Source: Solirubrobacter deserti (GTDB lineage Bacteria; Actinomycetota; Thermoleophilia; Solirubrobacterales; Solirubrobacteraceae). Taken from it: DNA of 45,206 nt. The notes below the pieces were generated by a model, which worked only from the letters and a program-made list of their open reading frames with translations, searched no databases and was not told where the DNA came from. The position numbers and the translations under genes are program-made. The stretch spans positions 1 to 45,206 of the forward strand of contig NZ_JAPCID010000057.1 of NCBI RefSeq assembly GCF_027587175.1, read 5' to 3'. Every line of letters begins with the position of its first letter. Positions within the stretch are counted from its first letter, which is position 1. This document shows, in pieces, positions 1-8,628 of the stretch.

Positions 1-267
1 CGGATACAGCGCGTAGTTCTGAAAGACCATCGCGATGTCGCGATCCCGCGGCGCCAACTCGTTGACCCGCTCGCCACCGATGACGAGGTCGCCCTCGCTG
101 ATCTCCTCGAGCCCCGCGACCATCCGCAGCGCCGTCGACTTCCCGCACCCGGACGGGCCGACGAGGATCATGAACTCCCCGTCCGCGATCTCCAGCGACA
201 GGTCCTTGACGGCCTCGAACCCGTCCGGATAGCGCTTCCACACGTGCTCGAAGCGGATCTCCGCCAT
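1..267 (-). CDS. Sugar ABC transporter ATPase (MalK/UgpC-like), 5' part only
   Basis: The visible 89 residues are the N-terminal end of a CUT1-type ABC ATPase, which would sit on the cytoplasmic side and power the sugar importer encoded just upstream. It begins MAEIRFEHV, has Walker A as GPSGCGKST, and reaches the Q-loop (VFQNYALYP) where the window ends, so the signature motif, Walker B and any regulatory domain lie outside. Its ATG shares one base with the TGA of the glycosidase gene (TGATG), so it is probably translationally coupled. The family call is secure; the substrate is not visible here. Confidence 0.93.
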   Translation of the reverse strand, partial: MAEIRFEHVWKRYPDGFEAVKDLSLEIADGEFMILVGPSGCGKSTALRMVAGLEEISEGDLVIGGERVNELAPRDRDIAMVFQNYALYP

Positions 268-1526
268 CAGGTGCCTCCTCGCAGGATGTCGATGACGGCG
301 GCGGCGGTCCACGAGAAGTCGTGCGCGCCGAGGCCCTCGCCGGTCAACGGGTCGTAGTACTCGCGCATGCCGGAGCCCGCGACCAGGTCCAGCGTCGTGC
401 GCTCGAGCTCCGCGGCCGGCCCGTCGAAGCCCTGCGCCCGCAGCCCACGGCTGAGCAGCCAGTTCAGGTTCGCCCAGATCGGCCCGCGCCAGTAGCGTCG
501 CGCCTCGAACTCGGGCGCGGTCAGGTCGTAGGACGCCACGCCCAGCCCGGCCGCGCTGCGGAAGTGCGCCGACCCCAGCTCGGCCGCCACCGCCACACCC
601 ACCTCGCCCGGCAACCCTGGGTCCAGCAGCGGCGCCAGCGAGAGCACCGTGCGCCGCTCCAGCCACGCTCCCGACACCAGGTCACGCGGCCGGAAGCGCG
701 ACCCGTCCCACAGGCTCATGAGCCCGTCGTGGATGCGCGCGGCGGCCTCGCGGTGCGGGCCCGCGTCCTCGCCGACCCACTCCGCGATCTCCACCAGCGC
801 GTGCGTCGACCACAGCCAGATGGCGTTGAACAGCGGGTCCTCGACCTGGAACTGCGAGCGGCCGTCGTCCGCGTAGCCGCTGTCGCGGTACGCGCGCGCG
901 AGGTGCACGAAGCGGTCGTAGTCGGCGTCGCTCGGGCGCTCGGCGGCGTCCACGTGCCGGCGATCCTGGCGCTCGTACGGCTCGACGCCGCCCGCCGGCA
1001 GGGACACCGCCGCCAGCGGCTCGTCCCACGCGGGGGAGTTGTCCAGCCCCGACTCCCACGGGTGCACGATCGCCGCCAGCCCGCGCCCGCCCGCGTCGCG
1101 CCGGCCCGCCAGGTACTCGTGCTGCGCGCACAACGGCCCGAAGACACGCCGCAGGAACTCCTCACCGGCGCCGCGCTGGGCGACCTCCAGCGCCGCGCGC
1201 GCGTGCAGCGGCGGTTGCGTGAGCCCCGACGTCGCGACGCCGTCGACGCCGCTGTCCCAGAACGCGGGCCCCGGGAAATACGCGTCCTCGGGCACCTCGG
1301 GGTGGAAGACGATGTGCGGCACGCGCCCGTCCGGCCACTGCCCGCGCAGCAGCGACTCCAGCTCCGCCGCCGCCCGCGCGCTGTCGACCCACGACCAGCC
1401 GATCGCGATGTAGGCGGCGTCCCAGCCCCACTGGTGCGGGTACTGGCGCCGCGACGGCACGGTCGAGCCGCCCGTCCAGTTTGCGGACAGCACCGCCTCC
1501 GCCGACTGCTCGAGCGCGGCGCTCAT
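267..1526 (-). CDS. GH63-type glycoside hydrolase (glucosylglycerate/mannosylglycerate hydrolase-like)
   Basis: This is a 419-residue protein without a signal peptide, so it should act on a substrate already imported. The motif [11 protein letters not shown] at about residues 155-165 matches the (α/α)6 barrel of GH63 enzymes of the mannosylglycerate/glucosylglycerate hydrolase type, and the length also fits that group. Asp162 is the likely general acid. A C-terminal block [11 protein letters not shown]...HDFSWTAA (about 388-408) supplies Glu389 as the likely base. The N-terminal [12 protein letters not shown] is also typical. The ATG overlaps the permease stop (ATGA). A trehalase-like or other α-glucosidase role is the alternative. 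The position between permease and ATPase genes suggests that the imported solute is its substrate. Confidence 0.8.
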   Translation of the reverse strand: MSAALEQSAEAVLSANWTGGSTVPSRRQYPHQWGWDAAYIAIGWSWVDSARAAAELESLLRGQWPDGRVPHIVFHPEVPEDAYFPGPAFWDSGVDGVATSGLTQPPLHARAALEVAQRGAGEEFLRRVFGPLCAQHEYLAGRRDAGGRGLAAIVHPWESGLDNSPAWDEPLAAVSLPAGGVEPYERQDRRHVDAAERPSDADYDRFVHLARAYRDSGYADDGRSQFQVEDPLFNAIWLWSTHALVEIAEWVGEDAGPHREAAARIHDGLMSLWDGSRFRPRDLVSGAWLERRTVLSLAPLLDPGLPGEVGVAVAAELGSAHFRSAAGLGVASYDLTAPEFEARRYWRGPIWANLNWLLSRGLRAQGFDGPAAELERTTLDLVAGSGMREYYDPLTGEGLGAHDFSWTAAAVIDILRGGT

Positions 1527-2398
1527 CCCTTCTCCGCCCCGCGCGTGAGGCCCTCCGTCATCAGCCGCTCCGCGAACAGGAACAGCACGATGATCGGCAC
1601 CGTGAGGATCACCGAGCCGGCCATCAGCGTCGTCGCGGGCGTCTCGATGTTGGTGAGCTGGGACACGCCCAGCGACACCGTCCAGTTCGGCCGCTCCTCG
1701 ACCAGGAACAGCAGCGCGAACAGGAACTCGTTCCAGGCGATCATGAACACGAACAGCCCGGTCGCGGCGATCGCCGGGATCGCGAGCGGCAGCGTGATCT
1801 TGCGGATGATCTGCATGCGCGTCGCGCCGTCGACCTCGGCCGCCTCCTCCAGCGACACCGGCACGGTCTCGAAGTAGTTGCGCAGCATGTAGACGCAGAT
1901 CGGCAGCGTCTGGGCGACGTACACGATCACGAGCACCCACAGCTCGCCGCGCAGGCCCATCTTCGAGAACGCGACGAACAGCGGGATGGCCAGCAGGATC
2001 GCCGGGAACAGGTACACGCTCAAGAACAGGAAGTGGACGGCGCGCCGGCCGAAGAACTCCAGCCGGGATACGGCGTAGGCGCCGAGAATGGACACCAGCA
2101 GCGTCACCACCACCGTCCCGGCGGCGAGCAGCAGCGAGTTCAGCAGGAAGCGCAAGAAGCCCTCGCCGCCCTCGCTGGTCGGCTTGAGCACGCGCTCATA
2201 CGCATCGGTGGACAGCTCGCCGAGCCCGACGATGATCGACCCGGGCGACTCGATGATCTCCGAGATGTCCCGCACCGACAGCAGGACCATGTAGTAGAAG
2301 GGGAACACCGTGATGAGCACGAAGAACGCGATCCCGAGCGGGCGCAGCACGCGCAGCGCCGCCACCTCGATCGCGTAGCGGTTCCAGCGTCGTCTCAT
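1523..2398 (-). CDS. Sugar ABC transporter permease, MalG-like
   Basis: This 291-residue inner-membrane permease belongs to the CUT1 (MalG/UgpE) type. It has about six hydrophobic segments, starting with a strong one near residues 18-40. The cytoplasmic EAA loop is visible as LEEAAEVDGATRMQIIRKI, which docks onto the ATPase. The chosen ATG overlaps the stop of the MalF-like gene (ATGA) and its own stop overlaps the glycosidase ATG in the same way. A longer open frame upstream is only read-through of the neighbouring gene in another frame. Confidence 0.93.
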   Translation of the reverse strand: MRRRWNRYAIEVAALRVLRPLGIAFFVLITVFPFYYMVLLSVRDISEIIESPGSIIVGLGELSTDAYERVLKPTSEGGEGFLRFLLNSLLLAAGTVVVTLLVSILGAYAVSRLEFFGRRAVHFLFLSVYLFPAILLAIPLFVAFSKMGLRGELWVLVIVYVAQTLPICVYMLRNYFETVPVSLEEAAEVDGATRMQIIRKITLPLAIPAIAATGLFVFMIAWNEFLFALLFLVEERPNWTVSLGVSQLTNIETPATTLMAGSVILTVPIIVLFLFAERLMTEGLTRGAEKG

Positions 2399-3366
2399 GC
2401 CGGGCGGTCCCTTTCGGCGAAGAACTTCAGGTAGACGAGCAGCAGCACGGCGAGCACGGCGGCCATGAACATCGCCACCGCCGCCGAGGCGCCGACGTCG
2501 TTGCGCGCCGTCAGGAACGAGTACACCTGGGTCGCGAGCACCTCGGTGCCGGCGCCGCCGCCAGTGAGCAGGTAGATCTCGTCGAAGGCGTTGAAGGTGA
2601 AGATGAAGCGCAGCACCGCGATCAGCGCGATCACGCCCGCGAGCTGCGGCAGCAGGATGTGGCGGAAGACCTGCGTCGGCGTCGCGCCGTCCATCTTCGC
2701 CGCCTCCTCCAGCTCTCCGGGCACGGCCTGCAGCCGCGCGAGGATGAACAGGAACGCGAACGGGAACGACTTCCAGCTCTCGAAGAAGATCACCATCAGC
2801 AGCGCCGTCGGCACGCCGAAGCTGAGGCCGAAGAGCGTGATCTCGCCGCGCTCCTGCGACAGGAACGGGATCGGGGAGTCCCAGCCGAGCACGTCTGTCC
2901 CGACGGCGTTGACGAACCCGAGCTGCGGGGAGAGCAGCACGCGCCAGATGAACGCGATCGCCACCACCGGCGCGACATAGGGCAGCAGCATCACTCCGCG
3001 CACGGCCGCGCGGCCCTTGAACGGCCGGCGCACGAGCAGTGCCGCGATCAACCCGAGCGCGATCGCGCCGAAGGTCCCGAGCACCGAGTACATGAGCGTG
3101 ACCCGGATCGCCGCGAGGAAGTCCGACGAGCCGAACAGCAGGTCGTAGTTGCGCAGCGTGTACTCGCTGCCGAGGATGTCCATCCGGCGGATCTGGATCA
3201 GCCGGATGCGCTGGAAGGACAGCAGCAGCGCCCACAGCACCGGCAGCACCACCATGACCACGACGACGATCACGGTGGGGGAGACGAGCGCGAGGCCTGC
3301 GCGCGCGTCGCGTTGCGCGCGGGTGCCCCGCGCGCGACGCTTCGGCTTCGCCTGAACGGCGGTCAC
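2395..3366 (-). CDS. Sugar ABC transporter permease, MalF-like
   Basis: This 323-residue CUT1 permease pairs with the MalG-like protein. After a basic cytoplasmic N-terminus (KPKRRARGTRAQR) come a long hydrophobic segment (LVSPTVIVVVVMVVLPV) and five more. The EAA loop reads LEEAAKMDGATPTQVFRHI. I chose the GTG at 3366, five bases beyond the binding-protein stop. The frame is open further upstream, but that would overlap the binding-protein gene with a non-membrane, arginine/serine-rich extension. The ribosome-binding site before the GTG is weak, so coupling to the upstream gene is likely. Confidence 0.9.
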   Translation of the reverse strand: MTAVQAKPKRRARGTRAQRDARAGLALVSPTVIVVVVMVVLPVLWALLLSFQRIRLIQIRRMDILGSEYTLRNYDLLFGSSDFLAAIRVTLMYSVLGTFGAIALGLIAALLVRRPFKGRAAVRGVMLLPYVAPVVAIAFIWRVLLSPQLGFVNAVGTDVLGWDSPIPFLSQERGEITLFGLSFGVPTALLMVIFFESWKSFPFAFLFILARLQAVPGELEEAAKMDGATPTQVFRHILLPQLAGVIALIAVLRFIFTFNAFDEIYLLTGGGAGTEVLATQVYSFLTARNDVGASAAVAMFMAAVLAVLLLVYLKFFAERDRPA

Positions 3367-3370
3367 AGGA

Positions 3371-4771
3371 CTACTCGAGCCCGGACTGGATCTCCTCGAC
3401 GGTGGACTGGACTTCCTTGGCCGCCTCGGCCGGGTCCTTGCCACCGATGACGTCCGCGACCGCCGAGGCGATCGGCTGCTCGCCGCGCAGCGCGCCCATC
3501 AACGCGCCCTGGCCCTGGGCGAAGCCCCAGCGCTGGAAGTTCGCGACGCCGTCGGCCAGGGAGGCGACGGAGTCCTCGCTGTAGAACTCGGTCAGCGGCG
3601 CCTTGGTGTCCACGCCGCTCTCGAGCCCGGCCCACGCCGTCTGGAACTTCTTCGGGTCCGAGCTGTCGCCGGCGCGCACGGGGTACTTGCCCTGCGGCGA
3701 GAGCCCGAGCCAGCGCACGTAGCCGTCGCTGAGCATGAACTCGGCGAGCTTCTGCGCGTCCTCGGTCGGGGCGTCGACGGAGATGTTCACCGTCGAGACC
3801 GAGCCGAACTGGCTGGGCGTGCCGCCCGCGCCGGTCAGCGGCCCGACGAGCCCGCTGTTCTTGGCCAGGAACGCCGGATCGTCCTTGCACTCCTCGCACG
3901 ACGGCTTGGTGTCGGCGCGCAGGCCGGCCATGCCGTCGAGCAGGAACGGCGACCAGAACATCATCGCGGCCTTGCCGGCGAAGTAGGTGCCGCGCGTGGA
4001 CTCGACGTCCTGCGCGCCCGAGACGGAGTAGTTGGAGGCGATGTCGCCGTACCAGCGCAACGCCTCCACGCACGGCGGCGAGTCGAAGGTGACCTTGCCG
4101 CCGTCGTCGACGATCTGGCAGCCCTGGGCGAGCGCGACGTGCTCGAACGTCTCGCTCGTGAAGCCGTCGCCGGGCTTGGTCGCGAGCGTGATGCCGGCCA
4201 TGCCGTCGCCGTTGAGCTCCTCGGCGGCGGCGCGCACGTCGTCGAGCGACTGCGGCGCCTCCAGCCCGGCCTTCTCGAACAGGTCCTTGCGGTAGATCAG
4301 CAGCTGCCCCCAGCCGTCGCTCGGCACGCCGGTGGCCTTGCCGTCCGCGCTGACGAGATCGAGCGCCTTCTTGGAGAACGTGTCCACCCCGAGCTTGTCG
4401 ACGACGGCCTGCGCCGCGTCGGCGTCGAAGATCCCCTCCAGCGCGTACTGCTGGGACTGGTCGAGCGGGGTGGCGAGCACCACGTCGGGCAGCTCGCCGG
4501 CGGCCGCGGCGTTGGTCATCAGCGTCGCCAGCTGGTCCTCGGGGACCGGCACGAGCTTGGTCTTGATGCCGGTCTTCTGGGTGAAGTCGTCGAGGATGGC
4601 CTGCGTAGCGGTCATGCGGTCGGGCTGGGACTCGTTGTTCCAGACCGTCAGGGTCTCGCCGCTCGGCCCGCCCGCGCTGTCGCCGCCGCCGTCATCGTCG
4701 CCGCCGCCGCACCCGACCGCGAACGCGGCCAGCCCGGCGAGGCAGAACATCGCTGCACGTCGCATCCTCAT
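3371..4771 (-). CDS. Extracellular sugar-binding lipoprotein (ABC solute-binding family 1)
   Basis: This 466-residue lipoprotein has an N-terminal signal with a lipobox ending at Cys21 (LAAFAVGC), followed by a glycine/aspartate linker. The mature part starts ETLTVWNNESQPDRM and contains the GITLATKPGDGFTSE and FAGKAAMMFWSPFLLDGMAG blocks typical of family 1 binding proteins. It would be anchored outside the membrane and deliver solute to the MalF/MalG-like pore. A Cys pair (residues about 309-312 in KPSCEEC) may form a disulfide. The ATG overlaps the dehydrogenase stop (ATGA), which decides the start over a second Met two codons later. Confidence 0.93.
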   Translation of the reverse strand: MRMRRAAMFCLAGLAAFAVGCGGGDDDGGGDSAGGPSGETLTVWNNESQPDRMTATQAILDDFTQKTGIKTKLVPVPEDQLATLMTNAAAAGELPDVVLATPLDQSQQYALEGIFDADAAQAVVDKLGVDTFSKKALDLVSADGKATGVPSDGWGQLLIYRKDLFEKAGLEAPQSLDDVRAAAEELNGDGMAGITLATKPGDGFTSETFEHVALAQGCQIVDDGGKVTFDSPPCVEALRWYGDIASNYSVSGAQDVESTRGTYFAGKAAMMFWSPFLLDGMAGLRADTKPSCEECKDDPAFLAKNSGLVGPLTGAGGTPSQFGSVSTVNISVDAPTEDAQKLAEFMLSDGYVRWLGLSPQGKYPVRAGDSSDPKKFQTAWAGLESGVDTKAPLTEFYSEDSVASLADGVANFQRWGFAQGQGALMGALRGEQPIASAVADVIGGKDPAEAAKEVQSTVEEIQSGLE

Positions 4772-5841
4772 CGCTCTCCTCCGTCATAGGTGAAGGCCAC
4801 CTTCACGGCCTCGTTCGGGTTCTCGTCGAGCCAGCCGTAGGCGTCCACGGCGTCGGCAAAGGGGAAGTGGCGGACGGGCAGCCCGTCGGTGCGGACGGCG
4901 CCCGAGGCCAGGAGGTCGACCACGGTCTGCATCACGCGCGGGCGGTTCCACGCCGGGTACGCGCGGTGCGGCGCGCCCCAGGCGCCCATGCTGGAGACCA
5001 TGTCGAGCCGGTTGTGGTGCCACTCCTCGCCAAGGCGCAGCTCGGGTGCGCCGCCCTGGTAGAAGCCGACGGTGACGACGCGGCCGCCGAGCCCGGGCGC
5101 CGAGACCGCGGCCTGCAGCCCGGCGGTCGCCCCCGAGGTCTCGACGGCCACGTCCACTCCGTGCCCGGCGGAGCGCTTGAGCGCGGCGCCCGGACCGTCG
5201 GGCGCCGCGGTCGGGTCGAGGGCGTCGTCGGCGCCGAGCTTGAGCGAGAGCTCCCGCCGCGACTGGACCGGGTCGATCGCGACGACGCGCGCCGCGCCGG
5301 CGAGCTTGGCCATCTGCACCAGCAGCAGACCGATCGCGCCGAGCCCGATCACGGCCACGTGGTCGCCGAGTTTGATCTGCGCGTCGTGCACCGCGACGAG
5401 CGCGACGGCACCGACGCTGACGAACAGCCAGCGCTCGAGCGGAGCGTCCTGGGGCAGCCGCACCGGCGGGTAGGTCGCGGCGGCGGCGACGTCGAGATCC
5501 AGGGTCGCCTCCTCGCGGTGCGGCGCGCCGACGTGCACCAAGTCGCCGGGCGCGAGCTCGGTGACCTGCTCGCCCACCTCGGCGACCCGGCCGACGAGCT
5601 CGTATCCGAGTGGGGCGGGGTAGGTCGCGGTCGGCGTGTCCGGCGTGATGAACGCGCGCAGCGCGCGGTCGAACACGCGCTCGTCGAACGCCGAGGTCCC
5701 GCGGTACAGGCTCAGCTCGGTGCCGTGGCTGACGCCGCTGAGCAGCGCCTTGACCCGGATCGAACGGGGCGCAAGCGCCTCCGCCGGTACGTCAGACAGC
5801 CGCAGTGAGCGTGGACCGTCGAGCTCAAGTGCTCGCGCCAC
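4768..5841 (-). CDS. MDR-superfamily alcohol/polyol dehydrogenase without canonical zinc ligands
   Basis: This 357-residue medium-chain dehydrogenase is the first gene of the sugar operon. The GroES-like half carries GVSHGTELSLYRG where classical enzymes have the GxCGTD zinc-cysteine motif. No four-cysteine structural zinc loop is present, so a zinc-independent mechanism like that of the BchC-like subgroup is likely. The nucleotide-binding half has VAVIGLGAIGLLLVQMAK (GxGxxG) followed by VVAIDP, favouring NAD. The GTG start is preceded by a strong GGGAGGAGA. By context it probably oxidises a sugar or polyol from the imported solute; the substrate is unknown. Confidence 0.85.
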   Translation of the reverse strand: MARALELDGPRSLRLSDVPAEALAPRSIRVKALLSGVSHGTELSLYRGTSAFDERVFDRALRAFITPDTPTATYPAPLGYELVGRVAEVGEQVTELAPGDLVHVGAPHREEATLDLDVAAAATYPPVRLPQDAPLERWLFVSVGAVALVAVHDAQIKLGDHVAVIGLGAIGLLLVQMAKLAGAARVVAIDPVQSRRELSLKLGADDALDPTAAPDGPGAALKRSAGHGVDVAVETSGATAGLQAAVSAPGLGGRVVTVGFYQGGAPELRLGEEWHHNRLDMVSSMGAWGAPHRAYPAWNRPRVMQTVVDLLASGAVRTDGLPVRHFPFADAVDAYGWLDENPNEAVKVAFTYDGGER

Positions 5842-5858
5842 TCGTCTCCTCCCTGGAT

Positions 5859-5937
5859 CTTCCGCGTAGTGGTTCTTCGAGCGTAAAGCACTTTCATGTA
5901 GCTGGCAAGCAGATTTGGTTTAGCCACTACGCAGAAG
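5859..5937. promoter_or_regulatory. Inverted pair of 16-bp operator-like sites between divergent genes
   Basis: CTTCCGCGTAGTGGTT at 5859-5874 and its inverted counterpart at 5922-5937 (reverse complement CTTCTGCGTAGTGGCT) match at 14 of 16 positions. The two centres are 63 bp apart, close to six helical turns. One site lies just downstream of the leftward -10, the other just upstream of the leftward -35 and in the leader of the ROK gene. The layout suits a repressor acting on both genes, most simply the ROK protein encoded next door. The repressor assignment is inference. Confidence 0.6.
5880..5908 (-). promoter_or_regulatory. Probable σ70-type promoter of the leftward sugar operon
   Basis: On the minus strand TTGCCA (5908-5903) and TACGCT (5885-5880) are separated by 17 bp. 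The first matches the -35 consensus at five of six positions; the second has the TAnnnT pattern common in high-GC bacteria. It sits about 40 bp ahead of the dehydrogenase GTG and lies between the two operator-like sites. Confidence 0.45.
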
Positions 5938-5978
5938 TCGCTCGACAGTGCTGAATCGCGGCGATAAGGTGGCGCACA

Positions 5979-7151
5979 ATGCACGACGGTTCACTCGGTG
6001 GCGTTCTCCGGCTCATCCGTGAGGGCCGCGCGCTCACCCGCACCGACGTGATGGACGTCACCGGTCTGTCGCGCTCGACCGTCATGCAGCGGCTCGGCGT
6101 GCTGCTCGATGCGGGCCTGCTGGTCGAGCAGCCCGAGGCCGGCCCGTCCAGCGGCGGCCGCCGGCCGGCCGCGCTCACGTTCAACGAGCGCGTCGGCATC
6201 GTGCTCGCGGCCGACCTCGGCGCCGAGCACGGGCGGCTCGCGGTCTACGACCTCGCGGGCGTCGTGCTGATCGAGGAGCAGGCGCCGCTGCGGATCGCCG
6301 ACGGCCCTGAGCCGGTGCTGGACTGGGTCGAGCGCCGCTTCGACGCGCTGCTGGCGGAGGTGAAGCGCGAGCCGGGGGACGTGCTGGCGATCGCGATCGG
6401 CCTGCCCGGGCCCGTGGAGGACGGACGGCCGGTGAAACCGCCGATCATGCCGGGCTGGGACGACCATCCCGTCGCCGAGCGGCTGTCCGAGCGCTTCGGC
6501 GCGCCCGCGCTGGTCGAGCGCGACGTCAACGCGATGGCGCTCGGTGAGCACCGGCACAACTGGCCGGACGTCGCCAACCTCGTGTTCGTGAAGATCGCCA
6601 CCGGGATCGGCGCGGGGATCATCACCGGCGGGGAGCTGATGCGCGGCCATCACGGCCGCGCGGGCGACATCGGCCACATCCGTGCCTACCGCGAGTCCGA
6701 CGAGCTGTGCACGTGCGGCAACCGCGGGTGCGTCGCCGTGCTGGCCAGCGGCTCCGCGCTCGTGCGCCAGCTGCACGAGGCGGGGGTCGACGTCGCCACG
6801 ACGGCCGACGTGGCCGCGCTCGTGCAGTCCGGCGACACCCTGGCCACGCACCTGGCGCGGGAGGCGGGGCGGGTGCTGGGCGCGGCGCTGGCGGCGGTGG
6901 TCAGCGTGGTCGCGCCGAGCCTGATCGTGGTCGGCGGCGAGATGGGCGACGCGTCCGAGCCGATGATCGCGGGCGTGCGCGAGGGCGTCTACCAGCAGGC
7001 CTCGACGCTCGCCACGCGGCACCTGCGGGTGCTCGGGACGCGCCTGGGCCAGCGCGTCGGCGTCGTGGGCGTGGCGACGGTCGCGCTCGAGCACGTGCTC
7101 GACCCGGCGAACGTGGACGCGCTGCTCGCCCGGCGCGGGATCGCGGCGTGA
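5979..7151 (+). CDS. ROK-family transcriptional regulator/sugar kinase-like protein
   Basis: This 390-residue protein has an N-terminal winged helix (about residues 8-60: LTRTDVMDVTGLSRSTVMQRLG), then an ASKHA fold (AADLGAEHGRLAVYD and ERDVNAMALGEH, which keeps the catalytic-type Asp). A ROK zinc site follows: Cys244, Cys246 and Cys251 in CTCGNRGC. The Glu that usually follows the last Cys (GCxE) is Ala here, and ASGSAL follows as expected. Such proteins bind DNA and sense sugars, and some also phosphorylate them. AAGGTGG lies 6 bases before the ATG. It diverges from the sugar operon and overlaps the isomerase gene by GTGA, so it probably controls both. Confidence 0.9.
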   Translation: MHDGSLGGVLRLIREGRALTRTDVMDVTGLSRSTVMQRLGVLLDAGLLVEQPEAGPSSGGRRPAALTFNERVGIVLAADLGAEHGRLAVYDLAGVVLIEEQAPLRIADGPEPVLDWVERRFDALLAEVKREPGDVLAIAIGLPGPVEDGRPVKPPIMPGWDDHPVAERLSERFGAPALVERDVNAMALGEHRHNWPDVANLVFVKIATGIGAGIITGGELMRGHHGRAGDIGHIRAYRESDELCTCGNRGCVAVLASGSALVRQLHEAGVDVATTADVAALVQSGDTLATHLAREAGRVLGAALAAVVSVVAPSLIVVGGEMGDASEPMIAGVREGVYQQASTLATRHLRVLGTRLGQRVGVVGVATVALEHVLDPANVDALLARRGIAA

Positions 7152-7912
7152 TCCTCGCCATCCAGGAGAACCTGGTCGAGGCCGACTCGGTGGCCGCGAA
7201 GCTCGCCGCGGCCCAGGAGGCGGGCTTCGACGCGCTGGAGTTGCGCGACGCCGCCCGGCCCGGCCTGGAGGGCATCCGCGCGCACACCGTGTGCCCGGAG
7301 CTGAGTGGGTGGCTGGGCGACTTCGACGCGGGCCGCCGAGCGCGGGCGCTCGACGAGCTCCGCCGCCAGCTGGACGGGATCGTCGCCCTCGGCGGCCACG
7401 GTGTGATCACGCCCGCGGCGTGGGGCATGTTCACGCGCCGGTTGCCGCCGTTCGACGAGCCGCCGCGCACGCCCGAGCAGGACCGCGAGGTGCTGCTCGA
7501 GGGCCTCGCCGAGCTGGGTGCGCACGCCGAGGCGGCCGGCGGTGTGCTGCTGCTCGAACCGCTCAACCGCTACGAGGACCACATGCTCAACACGGTCGCG
7601 CAGGCGGCCGAGCTGATCGCCGCGGCCGGCTCGCCCGGCGTGAAGATCCTCGCCGACACCTACCACATGAACATCGAGGAGGACGACGTCTGCGACGCCC
7701 TGCGGTCGATCGCGGACGTCCTCGGCGCGGTGCACGCGAGCGACTCCAACCGCCACCAGCCCGGCGCGGGGCACGTCGACTTCGCCGCGGTGGCGGGGAC
7801 GCTGCGCGAGCTCGGCTTCGACGGCGTCCTGTCGGTCGAGTGCCGGCTGCGCGGCGAGCCCGCGGACGCCGTGCGCTCATGCGGGGCGCTGCTGCGCTCG
7901 CTCGTCGACTAG
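7148..7912 (+). CDS. Sugar (phosphate) isomerase/epimerase, TIM barrel
   Basis: This 254-residue protein belongs to the xylose-isomerase-like TIM-barrel superfamily. Expected metal-binding strands are visible in order: LLLEPLNRYEDH (Glu), KILADTYHMNIEE (Asp and His), VHASDSNRHQPGAGHVDF (His), and LSVECRL (Glu). This matches the tagatose-3-epimerase-like branch, so ketose epimerisation is plausible, but the substrate is open. The GTG overlaps the ROK stop (GTGA) and there is no independent promoter space. Its TAG stop falls in a CTAG that also provides the stop of the convergent gene. Confidence 0.85.
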   Translation: MILAIQENLVEADSVAAKLAAAQEAGFDALELRDAARPGLEGIRAHTVCPELSGWLGDFDAGRRARALDELRRQLDGIVALGGHGVITPAAWGMFTRRLPPFDEPPRTPEQDREVLLEGLAELGAHAEAAGGVLLLEPLNRYEDHMLNTVAQAAELIAAAGSPGVKILADTYHMNIEEDDVCDALRSIADVLGAVHASDSNRHQPGAGHVDFAAVAGTLRELGFDGVLSVECRLRGEPADAVRSCGALLRSLVD

Positions 7913-8628
7913 AACCGGTGGGTCGCGACGATCTCGCCCCGCGGGTCGAGCCAGCGGACCGTGGCGACCGGCGCGCGCGCGTCGAGCGCCATGAACGCGA
8001 CGTTGTCGCGCACGGGCGCGGCGGCGCGTGTGCCGTCGTCGAGCGTGACGCGCACGGAGGCGACGCCGTCGGGCACGAGCACGGTCATCAGCCGCTCGCC
8101 GTGGACGCCCCAGGCCACACCGCGGCGGACGTCCTCCAGCGGGTAGGGACCCTCGCTGCCGAGCCCGTCGACCACGACCGCGACGCCCTCGATCCGGTCC
8201 GGCAGCCCGCCATCCATGCGCGCGTAGAGCAGGTACGCGGCGTCGCCGAGCGGGGTGGTGCCGACGGCGCGGATCGAGGACGGCTCGACCACGTACGGCG
8301 CGCCGAGCCGGTCGCTGACGACCGTCCGCACCGCCGTCGAGCGCTCAGCCGGGCTGGCCGGCCGGCGCAGGGCGCCGAACAGCTGGGTCGCGTCCGCCGG
8401 GACGCTCGCCTCCACCACCCGCGCGGGCGGCCGCGGGCCGGAGGTGTCGGCGATCAGCGCCGTCGCGAGCGTCGAGGTCCCCGCGACCAGCACCAGCGCG
8501 AGCGCTAGCGCCTTGCGCAGCGACCGGCGCCGTCGCACGTTCGCGGCACGCAGCCGGGCGGCCTGGGCGGGCGACGGCTCCAGCTCGCGCAGCGAGACGA
8601 GATGGTCGATGACGCGCTCGTCGTTCAT
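7909..8628 (-). CDS. Single-pass membrane protein, probable anti-sigma/regulatory partner
   Basis: This 239-residue protein has an N-terminal cytoplasmic part of about 35 residues (MNDERVIDHLVSLRELEPSP), a basic stretch, one membrane helix at about 38-58 (ALALALVLVAGTSTLATAL) and an extracytoplasmic domain of about 180 residues. I do not recognise the outer domain. The HxxxCxxC zinc motif of ZAS anti-sigma factors is absent. The ATGA overlap with the upstream sigma gene and the one-helix topology make an anti-sigma or sigma-modulating role the best guess. The start is fixed by the coupling. Confidence 0.6.
   Translation of the reverse strand: MNDERVIDHLVSLRELEPSPAQAARLRAANVRRRRSLRKALALALVLVAGTSTLATALIADTSGPRPPARVVEASVPADATQLFGALRRPASPAERSTAVRTVVSDRLGAPYVVEPSSIRAVGTTPLGDAAYLLYARMDGGLPDRIEGVAVVVDGLGSEGPYPLEDVRRGVAWGVHGERLMTVLVPDGVASVRVTLDDGTRAAAPVRDNVAFMALDARAPVATVRWLDPRGEIVATHRF

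Noticed and set aside
7909-8628. A ZAS-type zinc anti-sigma factor
   Set aside because: No HxxxCxxC motif is present; only gene order and topology support an anti-sigma role.
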